Shown here piece by piece: positions 57,112 through 64,000 of a DNA stretch of 64,000 bases. Each line of letters opens with the position of its first letter. Positions within the stretch are counted from its first letter, which is position 1. The notes below the pieces were generated by a model. It ran no database searches and was not told the DNA's origin. It worked only from the letters and a program-made list of their open reading frames with translations. This DNA comes from RYN-230 sp963711705. Its GTDB lineage: Bacteria; Actinomycetota; Actinomycetes; Streptosporangiales; Streptosporangiaceae. The stretch covers positions 186,001-250,000 of the forward strand of contig CAVQFM010000007.1 in assembly GCA_963711705.1 (NCBI GenBank), read 5' to 3'. The position numbers were made by a program, and so were the translations under genes.

Positions 57112-57990
57112 CTAGGCCCCAGCGGCCAGGAACGCGTGCGCGATGACCTGGTAGCCGGCCCGGTTGGGGTGAATGTTCGGCCCGCGCGGCCCGGCCGCGC
57201 ACTCCCAGGTCCACTGGCAGATCGCGGCCACGTTGCGGGGCAGCGGCCCGAACCGGGGCACGGTCACCGACGGGCTGAAGCTGGCCGTGTGGAACGCGCT
57301 GAACACGTCGGCCACCCGCACGCCGTTGGCCTGGTAGACGTGGGTCAGCAGGTGGTTGTAGCCATCAGTGACCAGCTCGCTGGCCCGGGCCAGCAGCTGG
57401 CCGCCCAGCCCGTGCCGCCAGGCGCCCAGCGCGGGCAGGTAGTAGTTCATCGCGACGATCCGGGTTCCCGGGCTGGCCTGGTGCAGCCGGCGGGTGATCG
57501 TGGCGAGGTTGCTGGTGGCCTGCGGGATGAACCGGGCCACACAGGTGGCCAGCTGGGCCACGGACGGCCGGCTCATGCACGAGCCCGGGTCGTTGGCCCC
57601 GATATCCAGCGTGATCAGCGACGTGTGCCCCTGGTGCGCGCGCAGGAAGGCGACCGCCGCGGCCAGCTGCGATCCGCCCGCGTAGCGGCAGATGCCACCG
57701 TGGATCATGGTCCCGGTGGTCTCCCCCGCGCAGCCCAGCTTGACCATCTGCAAGCCGGGCCGGCTGCCGTGCAGCATCGCATAGAGCTGGTCCGGGTAGC
57801 CGGCCGGGGTGGACACGCTGGCGCCGCGCGGGTCCGGCTGCACCCCCTGGGACAGCGAGTCACCCAGCGCCAGGTAATAACTGGCCGGCGGCTGGTGCCG
57901 GGAACCAGACGCCTCCGAACCCGGCGACGACGAGCAGCCCACGACGGCCAGGCAGCAGGCCACCGCCAGCAGGGTCAGGACGCGGCGCAT
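57112..57990 (-). CDS. SGNH/GDSL-hydrolase lipoprotein
   Basis: 292-residue secreted esterase or lipase. Type II signal peptide with lipobox VVGC (Cys19), then Ser-rich linker. Block I is 'YLALGDSLSQGVQP' (nucleophile Ser), block III 'TLDIGANDPGSC', and block V 'GPNIHPNRAGYQVIAHAFL', where the usual Asp of DxxH is Asn. TAACCT lies 6 bases before the ATG with GGAGGG between, so expression may be leaderless. Extracellular substrate unknown. The stop codon falls within the GTGTCCTAG repeat. Confidence 0.88.
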   Translation of the reverse strand: MRRVLTLLAVACCLAVVGCSSSPGSEASGSRHQPPASYYLALGDSLSQGVQPDPRGASVSTPAGYPDQLYAMLHGSRPGLQMVKLGCAGETTGTMIHGGICRYAGGSQLAAAVAFLRAHQGHTSLITLDIGANDPGSCMSRPSVAQLATCVARFIPQATSNLATITRRLHQASPGTRIVAMNYYLPALGAWRHGLGGQLLARASELVTDGYNHLLTHVYQANGVRVADVFSAFHTASFSPSVTVPRFGPLPRNVAAICQWTWECAAGPRGPNIHPNRAGYQVIAHAFLAAGA

Positions 57991-57999
57991 CCCTCCAGG

Positions 58000-58011
58000 T
58001 TAAGGCGTGTC
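58000..58011 (+). repeat. TTAAGGCGTGTC short repeat
   Basis: Identical 12-mer at 43423-43434 and related GGCGTGTCCTAG at 44566-44577, CTAGGCCGTGTCCTAG at 57100-57116. All lie at gene ends or in very short intergenic gaps. Family of dispersed short repeats; function unknown. Confidence 0.45.
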
Positions 58012-58025
58012 CCAGCCAGCGCGGC

Positions 58026-59042
58026 CTACGTGCGGCGCCGGCCGAGGGCGGCCTTGGTCTGCTCGACGTCCATGCCGTGCAGCCGGAGCAGGTTCTCGCC
58101 CAGGATCTTCCGCTTGGCCTGGTCGGTCAGCTGCGGGTAGCCGTAGCCGTCGCACAGATCCTGCGGGATCTGGAAGTCCATGAACGCGCGCAGCGCCCAC
58201 TGCGGATGGAAGATCGGTGCCTCAGACCCGTAGACGATCTTGTCTTCGCCGCACCAGAACAGCAGCTTCCCGATGATCTCGGCGAACATCCGCGGCGAGC
58301 GGACCAGGAAGTTGATGGTCGCGGCCAGCGACGCGTACAGGTTCGGGTAACGGATCAGCTGCCAGCAGGTCTCGTCCAGGAACGGCAGCCCGACGTGGAA
58401 GATGACGAAGTTGATGTCCGGGAAGTTGGCGGCCGCGCCGTCCATGTCCCAGGTCTGGGTGTGCTCGATCGGCTGCGGGCCGAGCGGCACGCCCTTGTGC
58501 ACGCCGATCAGGTTGACCCCCAGCTCCTGGGCCTTCTCGAAGATCGGGAACGCGATCCGCGGGTCGTCCATCCGCCACGGGTACGGCATGCCGAAGTCAT
58601 AACGCACGTTGTAGAACTTGAACGCCTTGGCCCCGAACTCGCCGACCTGGCGCTCCATCAGGTCCAGCGCCCGCCGGCCCTCCAGCGGGTTGACCGAGCC
58701 CCAGAAGATGGTCCGCTCCGGGTCCCGGCTGGCCAGCTCGGCGCATTCCTGCCACGGCGACAGGCCGTCCTTGAACAGGTCGGTCAGCGGCAGCGGCATG
58801 GCCACCAGCATGTCGGTGTCGGACTCTTCGTACACCATCTGCCGGATGTCGCCGATCGTCCACTGCCGCAGGAACTCATCGGGCGGCAGCTTCGGCTGGC
58901 TGTCCGGAGTGAGCGCGTTGTGGAACGCGTACAGGTGGTTGCTGAACATCAGGCCGGGCGGCCCGAACGCGTTCTTCGGGTCGAAGTTGAACATGTGCGC
59001 GACCCCGTCGAACACGAACGCGTCATCGATCATGCTGATCAC
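58026..59042 (-). CDS. Amidohydrolase family metal-dependent hydrolase (Amidohydro_2)
   Basis: 338 residues of TIM-barrel fold: 'FVFDGVAHMFNFDP' (first metal-type motif with His), 'GAKAFKFYNVRYDFGMPYPW', 'LIGVHKGVPLGPQPIEHTQT', 'NFVIFHVGLPFLDE' and 'DKIVYGSEAPIFHPQWALR'. This matches the 2-amino-3-carboxymuconate-semialdehyde decarboxylase-like group, which includes decarboxylases and lactonases. Start ATG 59042 overlaps the DUF59 gene by 20 bases; a second ATG three codons on is possible. Likely catabolic, in one operon with the MIP18-like gene and under the divergent IclR regulator. Confidence 0.87.
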   Translation of the reverse strand: MISMIDDAFVFDGVAHMFNFDPKNAFGPPGLMFSNHLYAFHNALTPDSQPKLPPDEFLRQWTIGDIRQMVYEESDTDMLVAMPLPLTDLFKDGLSPWQECAELASRDPERTIFWGSVNPLEGRRALDLMERQVGEFGAKAFKFYNVRYDFGMPYPWRMDDPRIAFPIFEKAQELGVNLIGVHKGVPLGPQPIEHTQTWDMDGAAANFPDINFVIFHVGLPFLDETCWQLIRYPNLYASLAATINFLVRSPRMFAEIIGKLLFWCGEDKIVYGSEAPIFHPQWALRAFMDFQIPQDLCDGYGYPQLTDQAKRKILGENLLRLHGMDVEQTKAALGRRRT

Positions 59043-59412
59043 CCTTCCCGGGCTGGTGTGCGGCCAGATACGCGTCGCGGTCGCCGGCCTGCGCGGGCGG
59101 CGGCAGGAAGCGGAGCAGCCTGGTGGCCCGCTCGGACATCCGGTCGGTGGTCCAGGCCTCGTCCCAGACGATCTCCACCTCGGCCGCGGCCACCCCGGGC
59201 TGCGCCTCGATCCGCTCGGCGACCTCGGTGAGCACCCGGGACGCGAATGGGCACCAGCCGGAGGTCAGCAGCAGCTCGACCCGGACCTGGTCACCGGCCT
59301 GGTGCACCGCGCGGACCAGGCCCATGTCCACGACCGAGATGCCCTTCTCCCGGCAGCACGGGTCGTATACCTCGCGGAGCGCGTCGAGCGCCCATTGCGG
59401 CACAGCCGGCAT
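59023..59412 (-). CDS. MIP18/DUF59-like metal-sulfur cluster assembly protein
   Basis: 129 residues. The fold signature is 'ALDALREVYDPCCREKGISV', 'VVDMGLV', 'RVELLLTSGWCPFASRVLTE' and 'AEVEIVWDEAWTTDRMS', as in PaaD and SufT, which help insert iron-sulfur clusters. The cysteine in 'WCPF' is the expected reactive residue. The start ATG 59412 is preceded by GACGAT and 6 bases (leaderless pattern). Frame extension to 59541 is the complement of the IclR promoter. Possibly matures a metal enzyme encoded with the amidohydrolase. Confidence 0.83.
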   Translation of the reverse strand: MPAVPQWALDALREVYDPCCREKGISVVDMGLVRAVHQAGDQVRVELLLTSGWCPFASRVLTEVAERIEAQPGVAAAEVEIVWDEAWTTDRMSERATRLLRFLPPPAQAGDRDAYLAAHQPGKGDQHDR

Positions 59413-59530
59413 GCGGCCATCGTCAGCCCGCGGGCGATGCCGCCGGTACCCCCAAAATTTCACATGCTGAACGGCCCGTTCCTGGCCGCTGACCCGTTCC
59501 CGCCGCGGCCACACGGGGCATGCTGGAAAC

Positions 59531-60316
59531 GTGCGGCCCACCGGTCACGACGGTGAGCCCGGGGACCTGATCCGCAGCGTGTCCCGGGCCCTGCGGATCA
59601 TGGAAGAGGTGTCCCGGTCGCCGCGCCCGCTGCCGGTGAAGGTCATCGCCCGGCGCTGCCAGCTGCACGTGTCCACCTGCTACCACCTGGCGCGGACGCT
59701 GTGTTACGAGGGCTACCTGGTCCGGCTGCCCAGCGGGGACTACGTGGCCGGGCCGGGCGTGGCCGAGCAGTTCCACGAGCTGATGAACTCGCTGCGCCGC
59801 CCGCCCCGGGCCCGCGCCGTGCTGCGGCACCTGGCCGGCACCACCCGGCACACGGCCTACCTGGCCTGCATCTCCGGGCAGCGGCTGATGATCGTGGACC
59901 TGGCCGAGGGCGACCGCTCGCCGTGGCTGGAGGACCTGCAGCCAGGGCTGGAGACCGCCGCGCACGCCACCGCGCTGGGCAAGGCGCTGCTGGCCACGCT
60001 GCCCGGCCGGGACCGGGAGAGCCTGCTGACCGCGCACGGCATGCGGCCGTTCACCCGCAACACGGTCACCGAGCCGGCGGCGATCGAGACCGAGCTGGCC
60101 GAGGTCGGGCCGGGCGACCCGGTCGCCGAGTTCGGGCAGTACCGGGACGACGTGTGCTGCGCGGGCATCGCCGTGCCGGGGGCCGAGCCCGGGGCCTGGT
60201 GGGCGCTGGGCACCTCGGCCCGTGGCCTGGACCTGCCCGCCGCGCTGCTCGGCGAACTGCAGTGCGCCGCCGCTGACCTCATGGCGGGCCGGGGAGCGGC
60301 CGGGCCCCTGGCCTAA
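59531..60316 (+). CDS. IclR family transcriptional regulator
   Basis: 261 residues: N-terminal winged helix 'ALRIMEEVSRSPRPLPVKVI' and 'CQLHVSTCYHLARTLCYEGY', then an IclR effector domain with 'AAHATALGKALLATL' and 'DDVCCAGIAVPGAEP'. GTG start 6 bases after CATGCT, suggesting leaderless expression. Divergent from the MIP18-amidohydrolase pair, which it probably controls. Its ligand would be the catabolic substrate. Confidence 0.88.
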   Translation: MRPTGHDGEPGDLIRSVSRALRIMEEVSRSPRPLPVKVIARRCQLHVSTCYHLARTLCYEGYLVRLPSGDYVAGPGVAEQFHELMNSLRRPPRARAVLRHLAGTTRHTAYLACISGQRLMIVDLAEGDRSPWLEDLQPGLETAAHATALGKALLATLPGRDRESLLTAHGMRPFTRNTVTEPAAIETELAEVGPGDPVAEFGQYRDDVCCAGIAVPGAEPGAWWALGTSARGLDLPAALLGELQCAAADLMAGRGAAGPLA

Positions 60317-60411
60317 CCTGCCCGGCCAACCGATACTGAACAACCGGTAAACGGGTCAGCCACCTCAGCCGTCTCAGGTTATGAGGTGGTTTGCTCTTGT
60401 CGTCCCCTAGT

Positions 60412-60864
60412 GTGCACACCCCGCTGCGTTTCGCCAGCACACCGGCGGTCACCTGGTCGCGGAACTTCCCGGCCGTGCCGGCCCAGATCGGCCCGGCCCG
60501 GCGGTTCCTGACTGGCATCCTGGACGGCTGGCCGGCCGCGGACGATGCCGCGCTCTGCCTGTCTGAGCTGGTGACGAACGCCATCCTGCACAGCCGGTCC
60601 GGCGAGCCCGGTGGCCAGTTCACCGTGCGGATCCTGCTCACCGGACGGGACCTGCGGGTGGAAGTCGGCGACCGCGGCGGTCCCTGGATCTGGACCGGCT
60701 ACCCGGACGAGCAGCACGGACGCGGGCTGCTGATCGTCGGTTCCCTGGCCCGGTGCTGGGGCCAGGATGACGGCAGTGACGGCGGGCGGATCGTTTGGTA
60801 TGAAATGACGCTGCCGGGCAGCTGCGGATTACCGGCCTGGTTCAGCGCAGCCAGGCGGCGCTGA
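60412..60864 (+). CDS. HATPase_c anti-sigma-like ATP-binding protein
   Basis: About 150 residues of the SpoIIAB/RsbW-like histidine-kinase ATPase fold: 'AALCLSELVTNAILHSRSG' (N box), 'LRVEVGDRGGPWIWTG' (G1) and 'HGRGLLIVGSLARCWG' (G2). Binds ATP and usually phosphorylates or sequesters a partner such as an anti-anti-sigma factor. The start is not certain: GTG 60412 or TTG 60391. Stand-alone versions are abundant in actinomycetes and only some regulate sigma factors. Confidence 0.83.
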   Translation: MHTPLRFASTPAVTWSRNFPAVPAQIGPARRFLTGILDGWPAADDAALCLSELVTNAILHSRSGEPGGQFTVRILLTGRDLRVEVGDRGGPWIWTGYPDEQHGRGLLIVGSLARCWGQDDGSDGGRIVWYEMTLPGSCGLPAWFSAARRR

Positions 60865-60994
60865 CTCGCGGTCCACTCCGCCCCTGAACCGGCAGGCCAG
60901 CACCGCGCTGGGCACGCTCTGGTAGATCGCGGCCAGGTACGGGTTGCCCGTGGCGCACACGACGGGGCGTGAAACACGGTGTCGGCGAATGCGG

Positions 60995-61039
60995 TTGCCA
61001 ACCCTTGTATACCGAGTATTATGTTCGGCATGATACTCG
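60995..61039 (+). promoter_or_regulatory. Promoter and 27-bp dyad operator of the PadR operon
   Basis: TTGCCA (60995-61000), 16 bases, TATTAT (61017-61022). The dyad CGAGTAT-T-ATG-TTCGG-CAT-G-ATACTCG spans 61013-61039 with 10 of 13 pairs matched and covers the -10 and start region, placed 13 bases before the PadR ATG. Confidence 0.7.
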
Positions 61040-61052
61040 TGGAGATGACCTC

Positions 61053-61637
61053 ATGAGCGTCCGTCATGCCCTGCTCGCGCTGCTCAGCGAGGGGCCCAAG
61101 TACGGGCTGCAACTGCGCGAGGAGTTCGAGGCGCGGACCGGCGAGGTGTGGCCGCTGAACGTGGGCCAGGTGTACCAGACCCTGCAGCGGCTGGAGCGGG
61201 ACGGGCTGGTCGAGTCCGACGACGACGCGGACGAGGGGCCGCAGAAGGGCTTCCGGATCACCGAGGACGGGACGGCCGAGCTGGCCTCCTGGCTGCGCAC
61301 ACCACCCGACCTGGCCTCGCCGCCCCGCGATGAGCTGGTGATGAAGGTCCTGGTGGCGGTGCGGATGCCCGGCACCGACGTGCACGACGTGATCCAGGTC
61401 CACCGCCGGTACCTGGTCGAGCTGATGCAGCAGTGGACCCGGATCAAAGAGGACGAGGCCGAGTTCGACGTGAGCCTGGCCCTGGTGGTGGACGCCGAGC
61501 TGTTCCGGCTCGACGCCGTCATCCGGTGGCTGGATTCCGCCGACGGCCGTCTCAAGCGGGCCGCTGCCGACGAGCAGCCGCTCCTCCCCGCCGCCAGCCT
61601 GCCCAGGCTGCGGCGCCGGGTCGGAGTGCGGCGATGA
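61053..61637 (+). CDS. PadR family transcriptional regulator
   Basis: 194 residues: N-terminal winged helix 'SVRHALLALLSEGPKYGLQL', 'VWPLNVGQVYQTLQRLERDG' and 'KGFRITEDGTAELASWL', with a C-terminal helical dimerisation domain ('RRYLVELMQQWTRIKEDEAE'). Such PadR proteins repress neighbouring ABC exporters and are released by toxic ligands. GGAGATGACC lies before the ATG. Overlaps the ATPase start by 4 bases (ATGA). Probably binds the dyad upstream. Confidence 0.9.
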   Translation: MSVRHALLALLSEGPKYGLQLREEFEARTGEVWPLNVGQVYQTLQRLERDGLVESDDDADEGPQKGFRITEDGTAELASWLRTPPDLASPPRDELVMKVLVAVRMPGTDVHDVIQVHRRYLVELMQQWTRIKEDEAEFDVSLALVVDAELFRLDAVIRWLDSADGRLKRAAADEQPLLPAASLPRLRRRVGVRR

Positions 61638-62431
61638 ACGGGGCTGGACTGACAACGGGAAAGGGCAAAGCCGTGGCCGTGCTGGAAATGCGCTCGGTGT
61701 CGAAGACGTACGGGACGGGGGCCGCCCAGGTGCACGCGCTGCGCGGGGTGAACCTGTCGGTGCCGGCCGGCACCATGGTGGCGGTCATGGGGCCGAGCGG
61801 CTCGGGCAAGTCCACGCTGCTCACGATCGCCGGCAGCCTGGAGGATCCGACCAGCGGGGATGTGCTGATCGGCGGCATGGAGCTGGCCCGGATGTCGCGT
61901 AACGGCAAGGCCCGGCTGCGCCGCCGCACCGTGGGCTACGTGTTCCAGGACTTCAACCTGCTGCCCGGCCTGACCGCGGCCGAAAACGTCGCCCTGCCGC
62001 TGGAACTCGACGGCATGTCCGCCCGGCGGGCCCGCGCCGCCAGCCTGCAGACCCTGGACGAGCTGGGCCTGGCCGAGCGGGCGGCCCAGTTCCCCGACCA
62101 GCTGTCGGGCGGCGAGCGCCAGCGGGTGGCGATCGCCCGGGCCCTGGTGGGCGAGCACCGCCTGCTGCTGGCCGATGAGCCGTCCGGCGCTCTGGACTCG
62201 GTCAACGCCGAGGAAGTGATGCGGCTGCTGCACAACGCGTGCAAGCGGGGGGTGGCCGCGGTGGTGGTCACCCACGACGCCCAGCTGGCCTCCTGGGCCG
62301 ACCGGGTGGTGTTCCTGCGCGACGGGCTCGTGGTGGACCAGACCGCGCCCGTGGCCGGCCCGGAATCGCTGCTCAGCGCTGGCCCGGGGGGACGGCTCCC
62401 CGGGGCCCCGGGCATGGGGCCGGGCCAGTGA
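61634..62431 (+). CDS. ABC transporter ATP-binding protein (MacB/LolD type)
   Basis: 265 residues: Walker A 'GPSGSGKSTLLTIAGSL', Q-loop 'FQDFNLLPGLTAAENV', signature 'LSGGERQRVAIARAL', Walker B 'LLLADEPSGALD', H-loop 'VVTHDAQLASWAD'. This is the type pairing with FtsX-like permeases. Start 61634 overlaps PadR stop; the extended frame to 61433 is inside PadR. Its TGA overlaps the permease GTG. Exports a toxic or signal molecule, not known. Confidence 0.92.
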   Translation: MNGAGLTTGKGKAVAVLEMRSVSKTYGTGAAQVHALRGVNLSVPAGTMVAVMGPSGSGKSTLLTIAGSLEDPTSGDVLIGGMELARMSRNGKARLRRRTVGYVFQDFNLLPGLTAAENVALPLELDGMSARRARAASLQTLDELGLAERAAQFPDQLSGGERQRVAIARALVGEHRLLLADEPSGALDSVNAEEVMRLLHNACKRGVAAVVVTHDAQLASWADRVVFLRDGLVVDQTAPVAGPESLLSAGPGGRLPGAPGMGPGQ

Positions 62432-64000
62432 CCGCGACCCTGCAGCAGCGCCCGGCCGGGACGGGAACCGGAAACGGGGGCGTTCCCGCCCGGCGGGCGG
62501 TGATCCGCTGGGCGTGGCGGATGTTCCGCCGCGAGTGGCGCCAGCAGCTGCTGGTCCTGGCGCTGATCATCGTCGCGGTGGCCGCGACCATCGTGGGGGC
62601 GGCCGTGGCCACCAATACCCCGCCGCAACCCAACTCGGGTTTCGGCACCGCGCACGACCAGGCCATCTACTCCGGTGGGCCGCACGTGGCCAGCCAGATC
62701 GCCGCGTTGCAGCATCGCTTCGGCCCGGCCGACGTGATCGAGAACCAGGCCCTGTCCATCCCTGGCTCGATCGACACGTTTGACCTGCGCGCGCAGAATC
62801 CGCACGGCCCATTCGGCCAGCCCATGCTCGCCCTGGTGTCCGGGCACTACCCGGCCGGCCCGCATCAGGTGGCGGTGACGGACGGCGTGGCGTCCGCGTT
62901 CAAGCTGCACGCCGGCTCGGTGTGGCGCCTGGACGGGACGCCCCGCACGGTGGTCGGCATCGTGGCGAACCCGCAGAGCCTGCTGGACGAGTTCGCCCTC
63001 GTCGCGCCGGGCCAGGTCCGCCATCCGTCCCAGGTCACCGTGCTGTTCAACGCACCGGGGGTGCCGCCCCACTCCATCGGCGCGAACGTGCAGACTCCCG
63101 GGTCGGAGCAGGCCAGTAACCCGCTCAACCCGGAGACCATCGTGCTCGCCCTGGCCACGGTCGGCATGCTGCTCATCGCGCTGGTCGCGGTGGGCGGTTT
63201 CACCGTGCTGGCCCAGCGCCGGCTGCGCTCGCTGGGCATGCTGGAGGCGCTGGGCGCCACCGACCGGAACACCCGGCTCGTGGTCCGGGCCAACGGCGTC
63301 GTGGTCGGGGTGGTCGGCGCGCTGGCCGGCGGGGTCCTCGGGCTGGCCGCCTGGCTGGCTTACCGCCCTCGCGTCGAGACCGACGCCCACCACCTGATCC
63401 CGCCGTTCCAGCTGCCGTGGCTGGTCATCGGCCCGGCCATGGCACTGGCCGTCGTGGCTACCTACTTCGCGGCCTCGCGGCCGGCCCGGGCGATCACCAG
63501 GATCCCGATCGTGGCCGCGCTGTCCGGGCGGCCCGCCCCGCCCAGGCAGACGCACCGCTCGGCCGTGCCTGGCGTCGCGGCACTGGTGGTGGCCGCGGTC
63601 GCGTTCTGGTTCGTGGGCAAGAACGTGAACGGCGGCGGGGGGCCGGTCCTGATCCTCGCGTTCGTCGCCCTGATCGCGGCGGTGGTCCTGCTCTGCCCGG
63701 TGTGCCTGGCCCTGCTGGGCCGGGTGGGCCGGCGCGCCCCGGTCTCGGTGCGGCTGGCCCTGCGCGATCTGGCCCGCTACCGGGCCCGGTCGGGCTCCGC
63801 GCTCGCCGCGATCAGCATCGGCGTGCTGGCCGCCATGATGGTCTGCATCCTGTCCGCGCAGCGGTACGGGAACGTCCTCGACTACGCCGGGCCCAACCTG
63901 GCGTCGAACCAGGTCATCGTCTACGCGCCCGGTCCCCAGCAAGGCGGGCCCGGTGCGCCGCTGACCGGGCGCCAGCTGCGGTCCGCGGCGGCGCAGGCGC
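62428..64000 (+). CDS. FtsX-like/MacB-type ABC transporter permease, 3' truncated by window
   Basis: Frame open from GTG 62428 to the window end (524 codons), so the C-terminal part is missing. A membrane helix near residues 42-65 ('LALIIVAVAATIVGAAVA') is followed by a large extracytoplasmic domain, then the three-helix FtsX core: 'TIVLALATVGMLLIALVAVG' with 'LAQRRLRSLGMLEALGATD', the signature loop. A second FtsX-like repeat starts at 'VRLALRDLARYRARSGSALA'. Coupled to the ATPase by GTGA overlap. PadR-controlled (inference). Confidence 0.9.
   Translation, partial: MTATLQQRPAGTGTGNGGVPARRAVIRWAWRMFRREWRQQLLVLALIIVAVAATIVGAAVATNTPPQPNSGFGTAHDQAIYSGGPHVASQIAALQHRFGPADVIENQALSIPGSIDTFDLRAQNPHGPFGQPMLALVSGHYPAGPHQVAVTDGVASAFKLHAGSVWRLDGTPRTVVGIVANPQSLLDEFALVAPGQVRHPSQVTVLFNAPGVPPHSIGANVQTPGSEQASNPLNPETIVLALATVGMLLIALVAVGGFTVLAQRRLRSLGMLEALGATDRNTRLVVRANGVVVGVVGALAGGVLGLAAWLAYRPRVETDAHHLIPPFQLPWLVIGPAMALAVVATYFAASRPARAITRIPIVAALSGRPAPPRQTHRSAVPGVAALVVAAVAFWFVGKNVNGGGGPVLILAFVALIAAVVLLCPVCLALLGRVGRRAPVSVRLALRDLARYRARSGSALAAISIGVLAAMMVCILSAQRYGNVLDYAGPNLASNQVIVYAPGPQQGGPGAPLTGRQLRSAAAQA

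Noticed and set aside
1..64000. tRNA, rRNA, CRISPR arrays, integrases, complete insertion sequences
   Set aside because: None seen by eye; a covariance-model scan would be needed to exclude a tRNA or small RNA.

Overview
The window is high-GC, GTG-rich DNA with tight head-to-tail operons, WhiB- and ECF-type regulators and mycothiol-type (MDMPI) proteins. This points to an actinomycete (Actinomycetota); the genus cannot be fixed from sequence alone. I see no rRNA, tRNA, CRISPR array, intact insertion sequence or phage gene.

Layout. (1) 1-6.7 kb, plus strand: L-rhamnose catabolism (sugar ABC permease, binding protein, rhamnose isomerase, aldolase/dehydrogenase fusion, rhamnulokinase). (2) 6.7-12.1 kb: mandelate-racemase-like enzyme, CBS protein, SDR, DrrAB-type exporter, VOC protein. 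(3) 12.2-24.3 kb, minus strand: a 13-gene bacterial microcompartment (BMC) operon. It encodes a class III aminotransferase/phospholyase, a CoA-acylating aldehyde dehydrogenase, two tandem-domain shell proteins, a hypothetical cargo-like protein, a pentameric (BMC-P) and a hexameric (BMC-H) shell protein, an APH-type kinase, an amino-alcohol-dehydrogenase-like SDR and a GntR regulator (frameshifted). The last three genes encode a B12-dependent diol dehydratase with fused large and medium subunits, its small subunit and its reactivase. A divergent APC permease (24.6 kb) completes the locus. The first ten genes match the Rhodococcus/Mycobacterium microcompartment (aminoacetone/aminopropanol) plan; the diol dehydratase module is an addition. 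Both routes lead to propionaldehyde, and rhamnose catabolism next door can supply lactaldehyde/1,2-propanediol. (4) 26-32 kb: small stress-type genes, then a TetR-controlled lipid-type cluster (SDR, saccharopine-dehydrogenase-like protein, acyl-CoA synthetase). (5) 32-44 kb: regulators and stress genes (leaderless HTH protein, HD-GYP/LuxR regulator, methyltransferase, cupin, PLD-like protein, ECF sigma factor with MDMPI partner, LAL regulator). (6) 44-53 kb: GNAT, SDR, amidase, S41 peptidase, aminotransferase, WhiB7-like regulator, frameshifted thiolase. (7) 53-64 kb: YtrA-type GntR with its ABC transporter, a tandem double GntR, GDSL lipoprotein, amidohydrolase/MIP18/IclR group, anti-sigma-like ATPase, and a PadR-controlled MacB/FtsX-type transporter cut by the window end.

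Regulatory DNA is unusually legible. There are palindromic operators beside the GntR, TetR, PadR and HTH genes. Two multi-copy upstream motifs occur between 26 and 40 kb, and at least a dozen genes have a -10-like hexamer 6-7 bases before the start codon, implying leaderless mRNAs. Five genes carry single-base indels, mostly in G/C runs, and one has an in-frame UAA. These are either sequence errors or real decay and need checking before any function is written off. The longest stretch without an intact gene is about 300 bases at 37197-37496; it holds one copy of an upstream motif and otherwise nothing I recognise.
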